The translations under genes were made by a program, and so were the position numbers. This document shows, piece after piece, positions 1 through 12,600 of a DNA stretch of 64,000 nucleotides. Each line of letters starts with the position of its first letter. The stretch's first letter is position 1. The DNA is from Ceratodon purpureus (taxonomy: Eukaryota; Streptophyta; Bryopsida; Pseudoditrichales; Ditrichaceae), in assembly GCA_014871385.1 (NCBI GenBank), contig CM026422.1, forward strand, positions 18,542,096 to 18,606,095. The letters are read 5' to 3'. Below the pieces are notes generated by a model that saw only the letters and a list, made by a program, of their open reading frames with translations, ran no database searches and had not been told where the DNA came from.

Positions 1-430
1 GGGGAAGGGATTGAGGAGGAGGGGAGGGGGGGATAGAGGAAGGGAAGGGGAAGGGATTAGAGGGGAGGGGAGGGGGGATAGAGGAAGGGAAGGGGAAGGG
101 GGGTAGAAGGAGGGAAGGGGATAGGGGATAGGGGGAGGAGGGGGAAAATGTGGAACCGGGAAACGGCTCTCGGATCCGAGAGCCGTTTCCCGGTCCCTCT
201 TTTCTCCCCCTCTTCCGGGTATATGGGGGAGGATAAGGAGAGGGGGGAGGGGAAAGGGGTTGGGCGGGGATGGGAAGGGGTAGGGGGGAGAGGGAAGGAA
301 TGAGAGGGGAGGGGAGGGGATAGAGGAAGGGAAGGCGAAGGGGGGTAGAAGGAGGGAAGGGGATGGGGGAGGAAGGGAAAAAAAGGGAACCGGGAAACGG
401 CTCTCGGATCCGAGAGCCGATTCTGGAACC
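1..430. repeat. Purine-rich tandem repeat with two long palindromes
   Basis: The plus strand is almost all G and A (units like GGGGAAGGGATAGAGG). A unit of about 234 bp occurs twice, each ending in a palindrome centred on TCGGATCCGA (170-179 and 404-413). The first palindrome is perfect over 155-194 (40 bp). The second has the same left arm but a shorter right arm (GAGAGCCGATTC). The block lies downstream of the methylase-like gene of copy 1, matching in position a pyrimidine-rich tract downstream of the gene in copy 2 (34640-34985). No coding signal is visible. Confidence 0.8.
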
Positions 431-783
431 CTCAATTTTTTATTAATTATTATTCTATATAATTAATATTTTGCAGATAAACGATTTAAAATACGTCAAA
501 TTATGTTGAGGAAGTGTTAAAGATAAATTGAATTAATGAAACACCAAAAAGTGGTTATACCGAATGTCTGGAGGATGGAATGAGCAAGTGGGAAGCTAGT
601 TCTTCGATCCTAGAGTCAATTATGCAAACCTTTAAATAAGACATCCAAAATAGCAGACATTACAAATTGGCATGTGAAGTAGCACTTTTGATTAAAATCA
701 ATAAGTGTTCGAAGATGAAAGCATAAGTGTTCATGTGGCAAATATTACAAAATATGCACACAAGTAGTCCAATATCTACAGGT

Positions 784-3700
784 TTATGCTCGACGGTCTT
801 CTTCCACAGTGTCCAGGAATGGAACGTGCTCCTCACTAGCATATATGTCTAAATATCTCTCAACAGCACGAGATTCTAGACTTGGTGTCTTCTCTGAAGG
901 AAAGGGAGATGGAGCCAATGCCAAGGTCTGAGCGGCTTGTTCTGCATACGAAGGTAATATGAATGACCTTTCAGGGCTAGAAATCCTCTCCACTGCTCTG
1001 CGAAATGAACTCCCCTCTCTGGATGTTTTGTTTCTTATTTCCCATCTGCATTGCCAGAAAGGAAATTAGCAAAGAACTCCACCGAAATTTGAATACTGCA
1101 AACTGCTAAAGTATGGAGATATGGACTTACTCACATTTGCGTTTCGGTGCCCTCTTGACCTCTGGTTCCATTATAACTTTAGAAGGGGGACGTCTTGGAG
1201 GAGATGGAGGGGTCGGTGGAGGAGAGTCTTCTTCATCGGAGCTCTGATATTGAAGAAGAACTTCCTGGTAAAGATCCTCGTCCGCCTCCAGTGCCACAAT
1301 ATGACGATAGAGACCTCTGCAAGCTCGAATGGATGCACCTGATACAACCTTACATTTAGTACTAAGAGCAAAAATCATTATAAGGAATTCCATAAAACAT
1401 CATCATCGGCGCGGAATAGATATGTCACCTGTGGATGCTGAAAGGTCGACAACAATGTCTTCTTCTTCGGTGCAGAGGTCAATTAGAGCCAGAAGCAAAT
1501 TGTCTGATTTCTCCCGAGCCCCTCGCCAAGGAATTCCGGAACGCCGTTGTTTCGTAATAGATTCCTCGGATATGCAGTTAGTAACCAGCCCTTTGTTGAT
1601 AAGATCTACACCTTGATCCAGGAGCTGGCTTTGAGGGTTGTAACGGAAGTTCGCATCCGGAATAGACTCCTCGCGGTTTTCCTGCCTAACGAACAGCTTC
1701 ATAACAAAGTATTCAACATACTTCCCAACAAAATCCGGCTTAGTGAGAGGCATATTGTTCGTCACGATCGACTTCATCTCCACCTTGAAGTTCGACCATT
1801 TCGCCCATGCTGAGATCTCGTTGGTGATATACTCAGAATCCGGGTACATGACAAGGAAACCCCCATCGTCGCTGAGCCACTCATTTGCAAACTCGAAAGC
1901 ATGCCTGATCCACTTCGCCTCCTTATTTCCATCCTCATCTCTAGTAATGAGCAGCTGATTCCAGATAGGAACCTCCTTCGCAGGTGGGAATCCAGGAACA
2001 GGCAAGCCCTCCGGCACGTCACAAATAATAAGGTCCACGCACTCGTTTGATTCCCGCCCCTTGTATGTCCGATGCTTACGTCCTTGATGTTCCTGCACAA
2101 AGCTCAGAATCTTCGAATACAGCGGCGGCTTCTTGCCCTCTTCAGCAATCGACTCGACCTCGAACTCGTCGAAGATACTCGTGGCACTCTCATTCAGAAT
2201 GAGGATTTCCGCATTGTCTTCCGCCGAATCTTGAGTCTTGATGGTGTAGACAGATTGCGAAGGCAAGCTAGATGTCCCGTGAATACTATCAGAAGGTATG
2301 CTACTGCCAGAAGGTGAAATACCTTCATCCTCAGCAACCTTCTTCAAGCCCATTTCCTTTACCTTCTTCGATTGAGTGAGAAATATGAGCTTCTCTTCCT
2401 TCCGTCTGATCGATTCCGCCCTCTCCTTTTCCTTCTTCTCAGCCTTTGCTTTTGCCCTCTGCTCTTCACGTTCAAGCTTTTTCGACATCTTCTTCCTCTG
2501 CTGTTCAGTCAAATTCAATAGCGCATCTGCATTCGCAAGGTCCAGGCCTTTAGACTTCATCTCCTCAGTCTCCCTCTTGCAGATGGCGAATGTCTCCAGC
2601 TCATGATCTGGGCAACGGTCTCCAGGCTTGAGCTCAATGTACCAAGGGCAACGATGAAGGTGCGGCCTCGTGAAATCGCGTCGCTGGCTTGGTGTAAAAA
2701 TGCAGTCCTCGCTTGCCGTGTCCAACCATTTCCTGAAACGAGCTGGAAATTGGTCTTCGGCAATTGCCCCTTTCTTCAACAACTCCTGCTGAAAGTACCT
2801 CACCACAACCCTGCACGCAGCTTCCTTTGTATTCTCCCACTCCAGAAACTCCTTCTGCTTATTAAATTTTGAGGGCTTCCCAACCAGATCCGGATAGCCT
2901 TTCTTCCAGATTATCTGGCTTCCGTCAAGAACGAATTTCCGGATGTCAACAATGGATCCCTCGAATCCCGGGCACGGAATCTGGAGATTGTCTTCATCGA
3001 TGATATTGTTATAAATATTTCCTGCTTCTTCCTCAAGCTGCATCAAACTCCAGAAGATTAGTAAAATTTCGGCCCCTCCAAATGGACTCTCGGATCCGAA
3101 AGTACCCTGGGCAGTGCAAAAATTATTTTCTCTGAATAATAAATGGGTATAGAAATTGACGACCTATGTGTTTTGGGAGATAACCAGCCTCCTCCGAAAG
3201 GACTCTCGGATCCGAAAGTACTCTTGACCCTGCAGGAATTTGATTTATACAACTCTAATGGGTACAGAAATTGACGACCTACAAGTTTTTGGAATTAGTA
3301 ATAGCCCCCTCCAAAAGGACTTTCGGATCCGAAAGTCCCCCTGGAGGTAGAGTTTTTTTTTTAAATATCAAGAATATGGTACCGAGAACTTACGCCTGCG
3401 TAGAAGGAAGCAGTTTCCACCCATGGTCTCAGTTGAGTAGTAGCGCAAGGTTGCTCTGGAAAGTTGTTGGCCTGTCGTCCATCCTTGCTCATATTCCACC
3501 ATTTTAACCATCGTTGCTTGTACTGGGCCGGAACTTTGGCGGTCGCTATCAACTGAAGCTTCTCTGGACTCATCTCCGGCTGAGACATATTACAATTGTA
3601 ATGCGCAATAATCTGTCCAACAACATCAAAATATTCATTAATAAAGTCAATAACATCATAAGCTGACCATTTAATCAAACACAACCTGAATTAAATGGTG

Positions 3701-6700
3701 ATGATTTGAACTAGGCTGAAATTAGGGCTGCTTATCGATAATTAAAGTAAATATCCAGTTCCACAGAACTACTCTCGGATCCGAAAGTACATTGGGCTGC
3801 ATCTACTTTCATTTTAAAATTAAGAATTAGCCTACGAAAACAACAACTCTGTCATACTGCAAAACTACTCTCGGATCCGAAAGTACATTGTGCTGCATCT
3901 ACTTTCATTTCAAATATGAGAATTAGCCTAAGAAAACAACAAGTTTGTTATACTGCAAAACTACTCTCGGATCCGAAAGTACATTGGGCTGCATCTACTT
4001 TCATTTTAAAATTAAGAATTAGCCTAAGAAAAGAACAACTCTGTCACACTGCAAAACTACTCTCGGATCCGAAAGTACATTGGGCTGCATCTACTTTCAT
4101 TTTAAAATTAAGAATTAGCCTAAGAAAAGAACAACTCTGTCACACTGCAAAACTACTCTCGGATCCGAAAGTACATTGGGCTGCATCTACTTTCATTTTA
4201 AAATTAAGAATTAGCCTAAGAAAAGAACAACTCTGTCACACTGCAAAACTACTCTCGGATCCGAAAGTACATTGGGCTGCATCTACTTTCATTTTAAATT
4301 TGAGAATTAGCCTAAGAAAACAACAAGTTTGTTATACTGCAAAACTACTCTCGGATCCGAAAGTACATTGGGCTGCATCTACTTTCATTTTAATATTGAG
4401 AATTAGCCTAAGAAAACAACAAGTCGGTTGCACTGCAAACCTACTCTCGGATCCGAAAGTACATTAGATAAGTATATCGAGATACCTCATCGATGAATCC
4501 CTCGCCATTTGCGGGGTCCGCGATGGCAAGCAAGCGGTCCATATTGGTGTGCAACTTCTTTTTGCAAGCCGCGATAGCTTCTTCGGATTTTTTCTTGACG
4601 TCAATAGATGAGCCTTCCAGGGCTTTCCCCTCGTACTTCAGCAGCGTGTCCTCGTACTGTTGAATCGCAGCGTCCTCTGCCATATTGATTTCCCTCTGTA
4701 GAGTACATAAAGCACATATTAAAATGGCATACAATCAAACGATGAATCATAATATCACGGAGGTAGGTTTGTTCAGTACCCCATACAAGAAGTTGCAAAA
4801 GGCATCTGCTGTCATGTGGTACCACTTCTTCTTCTTCTTCGTCACCTTTTCCCACTCCGCAACACTAGCTGCATAATCCCGTTTGGGAAGAATGGTCTTT
4901 AACGTCTCGAAGGGCATAGTGCCAAACTGTATGATTCGGCGTAATTCATGAGTCCAATGCTGTTCGACATGGTCGACTTCGTTCTTCCTACAACAGTAAA
5001 TCGTTAGCACCACTACTCATTTAATAAAGAAGAATGCAAAAAGCCGTAGTTTAAGACACTCACTTGTTCCAATGAGTCATCGCGTTTAATAGCTGCTGAT
5101 TGTTTTCTTCGGAAACGCGCAGTACGATTGACTTCACTGCCGGATGGAAATCAGGGTCGTCATAATGAAACTGATGAATCTCCTCCATCCAAGCCTTGAA
5201 TCTATGATTCCCATCCCAAATGAAGAACATTTTGTTTGAGAAGATTCTCAATTCCGGAATAGCTTGGCATTGTTCTTCGAATGTCTTCTCAGCATTCTTC
5301 CAAGTGTCTGACCACCCGGATCTAATCTCGTCTGTTACCTCCTGTGTCTGCAATGCATAACTGTGAAGCGACACATAGAAGCATGGTCCACCTCGCCTGT
5401 AGCCAGTAGCAAATTCCGCCTTCAGCTTCGCAATATCTTTCAACAGAGGACTTCGTACATCTGTCATTGCCACCATCCTACAAAGCGGAATATCCAACTC
5501 CCCAATCGGCTTCTCCACCGATTCATTAAGGACGATGTGTGAGTTTCCAGCACGTTTCTGCCTCAATTTCGCAACCGTATAATGAACTCCACGGCCTTCA
5601 GATGGCTCTTCTTCTTCTCCAGCTCCCTCCACATCCATAGGTACAATCTCAGACTCCTGAAAATCACACCCACGACTACATCAGTTCTCTATATATCCTC
5701 TAAAATATCTGATTGTATTATCTCTCAAGTCTGCGGACAGAGGAAAATAATGTGCACCTCAGAAGTACCTTCGGATCCGAAGGTACTTCAGAGGGGCACG
5801 ATATTTTCCTCCACCCTGAACCCTCTCCCCCTTCTCTGCCACCATATCATTCTTCCCTCCTCTCCTCTTCCCCTTTTTCCCTCTTTTATCTCCCTCCCTT
5901 CTCTGAATTTCACTCGCCCGCTGTCCTCTGTCTTCCCCTACTCGACCTCCCAATCCCGTTGTGGGGGAAAAAGTGGAGGGCGAGGAAGGGACCTTCGGAT
6001 CCGAAGGTCCCTTCCTCCCCCTCAACTTTCAACCCTACTGTCCCTCTCTGCCCCTCTTCATTCCCCTTTCCCCTCTCCCTCACCCTCCTCTGCCTCCTCT
6101 CCCCCTTCCGCGGGAGGGAAAGTGGAGGGGGAGGAAGGGACCTTCGGATCCGAAGGTCCCTTCCTCCCCCTCCTCTTTCCCTCCTACTGTCCCTCTCTGC
6201 CCCTCTTCACTCCCCTTTCCCCTCTCCCTCTCCCTCCTCTGCCTCCTCTCCCCCATCCGCGAGAGGGAAAGTGGAGGGGGAGGAAGGGACCTTCGGATCC
6301 GAAGGTCCCTTCTCCCCCCTCCTCTTTCCCTCCTACTGTCCCTCTCTGCCCCTCCTCACTCACATCTCCCCTCTCCCTCACCGTCCTCTGCCCCCTCTCC
6401 CTCATCCGCAGAAGGGGAAGTGGAGGGGGAGGAAGGGACCTTCGGATCCGAAGGCCCCTTCTTCGCCCTCTACTTTCCCCCCCACCGCCCCTCTTTGCTC
6501 GTAAACCGACCTCCCCCCCACCTCCCTCTCCCTCTCCCACCCCCTTCCTCGCCCTCCCCTCCCCTTCCACTGCCGCGTCTCTCCTCTCCCCTCTCCCTCA
6601 CCCTCTTCTCCCTCCTCTCGGTAGGTCCCTCACGCTCCCTCTAAGGTCCCTCACCCTCCTCTCCCTCCTCTCGCTCTGCCGCGGGAAGAGAAAGAGCAGG

Positions 6701-8221
6701 GGCAGAGAGGGACCTTCGGATCCGAAGGTCCTTCTCTGCCCCTGCTCTTTCTCCTCTGGTAGCAACTCCCTCCTCTTGCTTCCTGACATCCTCTCTACTA
6801 TCCTATCCCTGTTCTCTCCCTTCTCCCTTCTCCCTCCCTTCTCCCTTCGCCCTCTCCCTTCTCCCCTCTCTTCTGTGCTGTCTCAACACTACTCCCTTTG
6901 CGGGGGGGAGAGAAAATGCCATGGTCCGCAAGGACCTTCGGATCCGAAGGTCCTTGCGGACCATGACAACTTCTCCTCCTAACCCATCAACTCTCTCTCT
7001 TCACCTCTCCTCTGTCCCCTCCTCTGTTCCTAAACCTTAACTCTCCTTTCTCCCTCTGACCTTCAACCCCTCTCTTCTCCCTTCTCCTTTCACCCATCTT
7101 CTTCCCTTCTCGCCTCCCTACTCTCCCTCTCATCTCAGTCATCCTTCCTTAAGCAATCCGAATACAAGATTTCAATACAAAATCTATTTTAAATAAAGCG
7201 TAAAACGTACCTCTTCCGCGACTTCTTCCTCCATCGCGGACCTTGAAGCTGCAGACGCTGATCCTGGTGTATTCATCTTCTTCGAGGTTCCTCCTATCTT
7301 CACCTTCTTCGACCCTCTCGAACCCTGCGCCGCGCCAATGCTTAAACCCTTCATCTTTTTTCTGTCCCCCTCGTCACTACTCCCAGACTCACTTAGCACA
7401 ATACTAGACTCTGGTTTCTGAACCCTTCCCTTCTTCCTCCCAGTCATAGCTCTTATACCCAGCGAACCAAGGTACCCTCACAGCCCTAACCCTAAACACA
7501 GCCGTCACAAAAAGCTAACTAAGATTTCACAAAGAACGCAGACAATAGAAAACAACCCAAGATAACCAAGCACAAAGGAAAGCACGTAAATGAAGCATCT
7601 GAAGTGGGGGTTCATATACCTTGCCTCCGCGGCCCAGAGGAATCCTACAACAGAGAGAAGGGGAAGGCCAAAGAGTAGGGAAGAATGAGGAGATAAGACA
7701 AGTCGCGCAGCAAGAGGGACAGAATGAGTGCAGATGAGCCCTTCTTATACCTCTAAGTCCTCAAGTGGGAAGCTACTCGCGACCTTCCCGCCCACGCAGC
7801 CCAATCCGCGACCAGGGAGAAGTGAGCCGCAAGTCTCTTCCATGCCCCCAAGCTCGAGTATTGCCTCTACTACGCCATCATGCACCTCTTCGGGAACCGC
7901 TGAAGTGACGTCCAGCACCTCAGGTGCAACCGCTGCGATAATTGGTGTCTCCACTTCAATTGAGTGGCACTTGGGCCCCTCCTCTAAAATATCTGAGACC
8001 CTTCGCAGCGGTCGTTTACTAACTCCCTCGTCAGTACAATCCTCAAACGTTAACGACCTAACTAGAGTGTCCACCTCCTCTAGCAATTTCTTTTGTTTCT
8101 TCCTTGCTATTGCAACCCTCTTGCCTTTAGGTACACCTGAATTATTTTCGTGCCCATCCTTCTTCTCAGGACTACTAATCGATTCTAGAACTACTAACTT
8201 TCTCCCTTTCCTTTCCCTCAT
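784..8221 (-). CDS. ParB-like / N6-N4 DNA methyltransferase-like fusion protein (transposon copy 1)
   Basis: Ten exons can be joined in frame: 8221-7751, 7644-7620, 7449-7211, 5656-5064, 4987-4780, 4695-4486, 3612-3394, 3037-1429, 1338-1131, 1045-784 (4044 nt, 1347 aa), all with GT-AG introns. Residues about 250-440 resemble a ParB/DGQHR-type domain, with the motif WDGNHR at about 392-397. A Lys/Glu-rich, probably helical stretch follows at about 830-890. The C-terminal third looks like a beta-class (permuted) N6/N4 methyltransferase. The motif IV position reads DLIICDVPEGLP (about 992-1003), and motif I comes later as DLSASTG (about 1187), continuing SIRACRGLYRHIVALEAD as in the usual DPFxGSGT...GRRxIGxExD. 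The canonical DPPY and FxGxG residues are lost, so activity is doubtful. The first exon (Lys/Glu-rich) is assigned from splice phase only. Introns carry palindrome arrays. It is paralogous to 24926-34259. Confidence 0.8.
3066..3345. repeat. Three-copy intronic repeat (about 116 bp) with TCGGATCCGA
   Basis: Three palindromes at 3090-3099, 3206-3215 and 3323-3332 lie at 116-117 bp spacing in the intron between 3394 and 3037. Each follows a CCTCCAAA-like sequence and GGACT. Arms differ slightly (CTCTCGGATCCGAAAG, then TTTCGGATCCGAAAG). Confidence 0.85.
3765..4470. repeat. 96-bp tandem array, eight palindromes
   Basis: TCGGATCCGA occurs at 3775, 3871, 3967, 4063, 4159, 4255, 4351 and 4447, exactly 96 bp apart. 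Units share CTACTCTCGGATCCGAAAG, then GTACATTGGGCTGCATC, and an A/T-rich remainder. Because 96 is a multiple of three, the array opens a spurious repeated reading frame on the plus strand. It fills the intron between exons 4695-4486 and 3612-3394 of the methylase-like gene. The same intron in copy 2 (28408-31596) also holds most of that copy's palindromes. Confidence 0.95.
5740..6980. repeat. Purine/pyrimidine mirror array with seven long palindromes (149-bp core period)
   Basis: TCGGATCCGA lies at 5771, 5995, 6144, 6293, 6442, 6716 and 6938. The middle four are 149 bp apart. To the left of each site the plus strand is purine-rich (GGGGGAGGAAGGGACC) and to the right it is the pyrimidine complement, giving imperfect inverted repeats of about 65 bp. 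The last site is a perfect 46-bp palindrome (6920-6965). The array lies in the intron between exons 7449-7211 and 5656-5064. Long C/T-rich tracts continue to about 7140. Confidence 0.92.
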
Positions 8222-9604
8222 GTGTATGACATAGACTCAACGCACCAATCTAGACACAGAACTTAAGCGCAGATTTAAAGAATAAAATGTACCTTATCAA
8301 CCTAAGCTCTTATACTACCTCTGAGTACTGAACTACTTGGCGATTCAAAAACTTTAATTAACCTACCCGTAAATATCACCTTGATTCCAGATCTAGGATT
8401 AGACTGCAATCGGCGGCGATACCATGTCGCCGATACGAGCACTATAAAATCAGAAGTTGAATCACTTCTATCGCTCTCTTTATGTCAGCTCTCGTTGCTA
8501 AACGGCCGTAGAATTCGAATATGACTCATGTAATGCAGATGAAGTTTGCGGACAGTGCAGCAACGAAGGAACCTGCCACAGACGAAATCGTTTCTCTGGA
8601 TGATCTTCATGGACCGTTTGATCCACTCATAGATGTTGAAGCCGGGATTACCAACGTCTCCGGAGATGCGGCTACTCTGTTCCAGCCCGTGGAAGACATT
8701 GTGGAAAATGAAGCGATTCATCCATCCGATGACCACGTGGAGGACGGCAATATGAGATTGACGCCTGCTCCAGAAGCGTCGAGGACTCACGCCTATTCGA
8801 AGGTAGGAGTTATCCCACGTGGAACATACCACAGGACAATGTTTAGTGGGACACATAGGCGTAGAGGTCCTAAACTTAGCACGCCAGGTTGTAGGTCCTT
8901 ACCCATACCCGACAATATCAATCGTGGAACTGAGAATTCCGCTGATGCAATAAGTGTAGACCGCAAAGACGGCCCTTGCAAGCGAAATAAGAGGCTGTAA
9001 TTCTCTTTCCCTTTTAAGGCTTTAATATTAATACAATTGCCTGCGTATTCGATCAATATGCTCTTAACCTCATTCGTCAGTTTTAATCGTGGTGGGAAGT
9101 CTTTATTCCTAATTAATATTATCAACAGAATGATCGGAAAGTGCATTCATATTCCTGACCATCGCCGTCAGAGGCCTCTCTAAGAATATCCACGACAGTA
9201 ATCCAAGTACATAGATTCCGTAAATGGTAAAAGAACTCTGTCCACTTAATGGCTCATTTACGCAGAGTCTTCTGGATACCCGCGCACTAATATCGTATCT
9301 GGAGGAAAATAGTTTATATGACTCATGTACTCTCGGATCCGAAAGTCGTTTCTCAACCCAGACATTTCGTCTGTAATCTTGAATTAGGACACTCATAATT
9401 TAGAACTTACAGGATGCCTATCTGATTTAACCCTCCTAAACTGGACACCTGGCAGAGGGAATCATGTATGTACCTAACATCCTAAGTATATTACAACGAC
9501 AATTATAATTTAAGCAAGGAGTCATTGTATATGAAGCTCCAAGTCCTTCCCCAATTCATTCCTTCAAGTCATCTACTGTGGCCTCTTCCTTCTTGTTCTC
9601 TGTA
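8222..9604. promoter_or_regulatory. Divergent intergenic region, transposon copy 1
   Basis: This spacer separates the start of the minus-strand methylase-like gene from the plus-strand transposase and must hold both promoters and leaders. It contains one open frame (8521-9000) and one palindrome (9333-9342, flanked by ACTCTCGGATCCGAAAGT). The matching spacer of copy 2 (24227-24925) is half as long. No TATA box can be assigned with confidence. Confidence 0.5.
8521..9000 (+). CDS. Hypothetical 159-aa protein or 5' exon, function unknown
   Basis: An uninterrupted frame of 159 codons, rich in acidic residues in its first half and ending in a basic tail (KRNKRL). It matches no family I recognise. 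It lies between the two divergent transposon genes of copy 1, and copy 2 has no room for an equivalent. It could be a third cargo gene, an upstream exon of the transposase transcript, or chance: an overlapping antisense frame of 123 codons also exists. Confidence 0.35.
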   Translation: MTHVMQMKFADSAATKEPATDEIVSLDDLHGPFDPLIDVEAGITNVSGDAATLFQPVEDIVENEAIHPSDDHVEDGNMRLTPAPEASRTHAYSKVGVIPRGTYHRTMFSGTHRRRGPKLSTPGCRSLPIPDNINRGTENSADAISVDRKDGPCKRNKRL

Positions 9605-12600
9605 ATGCACGACTGTACAACTCCCATCTTCTTCCAGGCTCTAAGGATGGCGTCTCTACGTGCACATGGTAGAGCGACGCCCTTCACAGCACCCTTAGGG
9701 GAGGACGGCACAGTTACCATTCCGGAGCAACTGCTTAGTCTTAGGTTCAACTTTAGAATTGGGTCAATGTACGTGGAGAGAGAGATTTATGATGATAGCG
9801 GAGAACTAAGTGAGACCATTTTGCAGACCAGGTCTAGAGATGAGGAGGGTTATTTCTGGACTTTGTCGAGCGGCACGTTTAAGGTATATGGTTTGTCTGA
9901 TTCTGACATGTCGATGTCAACAGTCGTTCTGACTCCTCCGTCCTCCACGTCAACAGTCCAAGTCCCAGCGTTAGTGAGAGTGAAAGTCGAGAATCCTGAG
10001 GTCCATGTCATTAGTGATTCTGACGATGACACTTTTCCGGATATCAATATAGCTGATACAAAGGTCAACTCCTTTGTACGACGTACAAGTATTGGCTCCA
10101 CTCGGTCTCTACCAATAGGCAGCTTAAGACGATCTCCGTCAGTCTCCTCTGGTCGTCCCCCAGCTCATCCAAACACGAAGAAACGTCGTAGTATCCTCGA
10201 TGCCATTAAAGCGACGGCAAAGCGCAAAGGGTCCCGGTCAGAGATTGTGTTGGTTGACTTAGACTCCCTAGAGCATGTGGAGGTTAAGTATCTCCCTCCG
10301 ACATATAACGGTGACAAGATCTTTGAGTTGCCTCCGATTCCTGAAGGCGTTCCGACATCATTTAGCGGTGAACTGGATGGAATGGGAAAACAGTATGACG
10401 GACATGCTTGGTGTAAGACCATGACCACCAACATTAGGAATGATTTCGGTCTGAAATTCCGGAAATCTCTTTGTACTGGGTATTTGCAATGTCCGAATCC
10501 TGCTTGTGATTTTGTTGACAGGAATCCCGGGAAGGTGAATTCAACAGAGTGGGCTGGGCTAACTCCTACACAGATTCCAGTAAGCGGGGTGCATCCTCCT
10601 TCGTCGACTCTGGTTTGCAAGCTGTGCCACACACCTCCTATTTGTTTAGCGTCTTGTGATGCTCGAATTTATCATGTGACATCGAGAGAGCCAGATTACA
10701 CTAGGGCTGCAATACACTTGGGGGTTCATGACCATCCAGTTTCCGATGGCACTTGCCAGGATACACTAGACCATATATATGAGTGTATCGGCGAGCAGGT
10801 CCTCCGTACTCCGAATGCCAAGAATTCGGCGATTGTGATGGGCGCATCCAAGCTTTTCTTAGCCGACTACCTAATTCGAGCAACTCCAGGACAGAACCAT
10901 CTCCGTGGTGTTTCGATGGAGGAGGCTATGGACAAGTTCGAGACGATGTCCGATGCCAATGTCAGGAACTTTGTTGCAGGTACGAAGAAGTTTCTTCGGC
11001 AAGACAACGGTCTCATCGACAACATTATGCGATTGAAGGAACACAATAACTTCAAGTTTGTGCACGATAGTCGATTTCCAGGCCAGACTAAGGGGAAAGT
11101 CTTCATCTTCAAGATGTCCGTCGATTTGCCGGGCAGTGGAACGGATTTGGTGAAGCGCATGCAACCTGGAGGAGACTTGCAAGATTCATGGATAATGTTC
11201 GACCACGTGAAGCGCGTGAAGAAGTGGAGCACCATGGCTTGCCACGTGTACGACAGCAAATACTGTAAGGTGATGACCATTGCAAACTGTGACATGCAGT
11301 CAGAGGATGCGACAGCGCAAGAACTCTTCTGGGAGCAGCTGAATGGAGTGATGGTGGAAAACGGACATCCGAAACCAAACTTCAAGGGCTTCATGGCGGA
11401 CAGCGCTGGGGCAAATTGGCACGCAGTACGCAAGGTATACGGGAATGGTAATATCGACGACAAAATGGAAGACAGAGAGCGGACGTGTTTGTTTCATTGG
11501 ACGAAATGTCTGGAGAGGGTCACCTTAGCTCATATCAAGACAGACTGCCAGGACCAGATGAGAGCTCTTTGTAAACAGTGGAAGGATGCAAAGACTCAAG
11601 AGGAGGCAGAGGACATGTACAACGTCATACGGGGATGGTGGCAATCTGGAGGTTGTGTCCCATCGGAGGGCAGCAAACGAGCGCTAAATGACTGGATGGT
11701 ATTCTGGCATTACAGATACAGGCAGTGGAGTGGATCTATGCAACTTGTAAGTGTCTTCCGAACTACTTAGTTGATGAGTACCATGAGAGCTTCTAATTGA
11801 TATCATCTCACATTCACACTTCTACTTGCCTATGCAGAACCTATCTCTGGAAGAGAGAGCGGACATGCCGTCGTGCAACCTAGCAGAGACTATACACAAC
11901 AAGTGGCTTCAACAGTCCGGCAACACAGGCGACTGCCTCTACGCTGCGACTGTGGACGACATGATGCGTGCGTTCATCCAGATCACTCAGTACAGAATGT
12001 ATCTGAAGGGAGGGAGGGGAGGCAAAGGACCAGACAAGGCAGAGCTCCGCCTCCGTCAAGCACAGCGGAGCTTAGACCCGGAAGTGATAGCTGAGGCAAT
12101 GAAGGCGTATCCCGGAGCTGCAGACGTTTTAACGAAGGAGAAGGGACTCGAGGGAGCTAAAATCTTCGGATCTATGAAGAGAAAGCTTGATCACCCTCCT
12201 GGTTCAGCCCATGACTCTCACCGCTCCGATACGGTCAATTATTCAATTCCTGCGATGGGGACACGGTCAACAAGGGCCCGGATTCAGGAGGCTCTTTCGG
12301 ATCCAACGTGTGGTGTACAGCACACCACGTCCGTGCAGGAGTCAGAATGCGATCCATCCAAGTGGCACATTGCCCGCCTTTCAAACCGGTCTGGACGAAA
12401 ATGTCAAGCACTTCAGGCACAGACTCGTAAGAAGTGCGACGCTAAGATTTCGAAGGGAGCTCGGGGTACAGCGGCGCCTACATATTCTGGACAGAAGAAG
12501 GACTTCCACACTAGACGCTTGACTGCAGCGGAGTTTTGGTTCTGCTCTGATGATATCAACCGATGCGTGAAGGGAGGTCCTAAGTCATTTGTTGTGGATT

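Noticed and set aside
3916..4467. 183-codon repeated open frame on the plus strand
   Set aside because: It exists only because the 96-bp intronic repeat is a multiple of three; it lies antisense in an intron.
3765..4470. CRISPR-like array (eight regular repeats)
   Set aside because: The whole 96-bp unit is repeated with no unique spacers, in a spliced eukaryotic gene, and no cas genes are present.
5582..6982. 466-codon Ser/Pro/Leu-rich open frame and overlapping long frames
   Set aside because: They are products of the pyrimidine-rich palindromic array, open in several frames on both strands, with no domain.
12297..12306. TCGGATCCAA in the transposase coding sequence
   Set aside because: Only the left half plus GGATCC matches; it is not the palindrome and fits ordinary codons (S-D-P).
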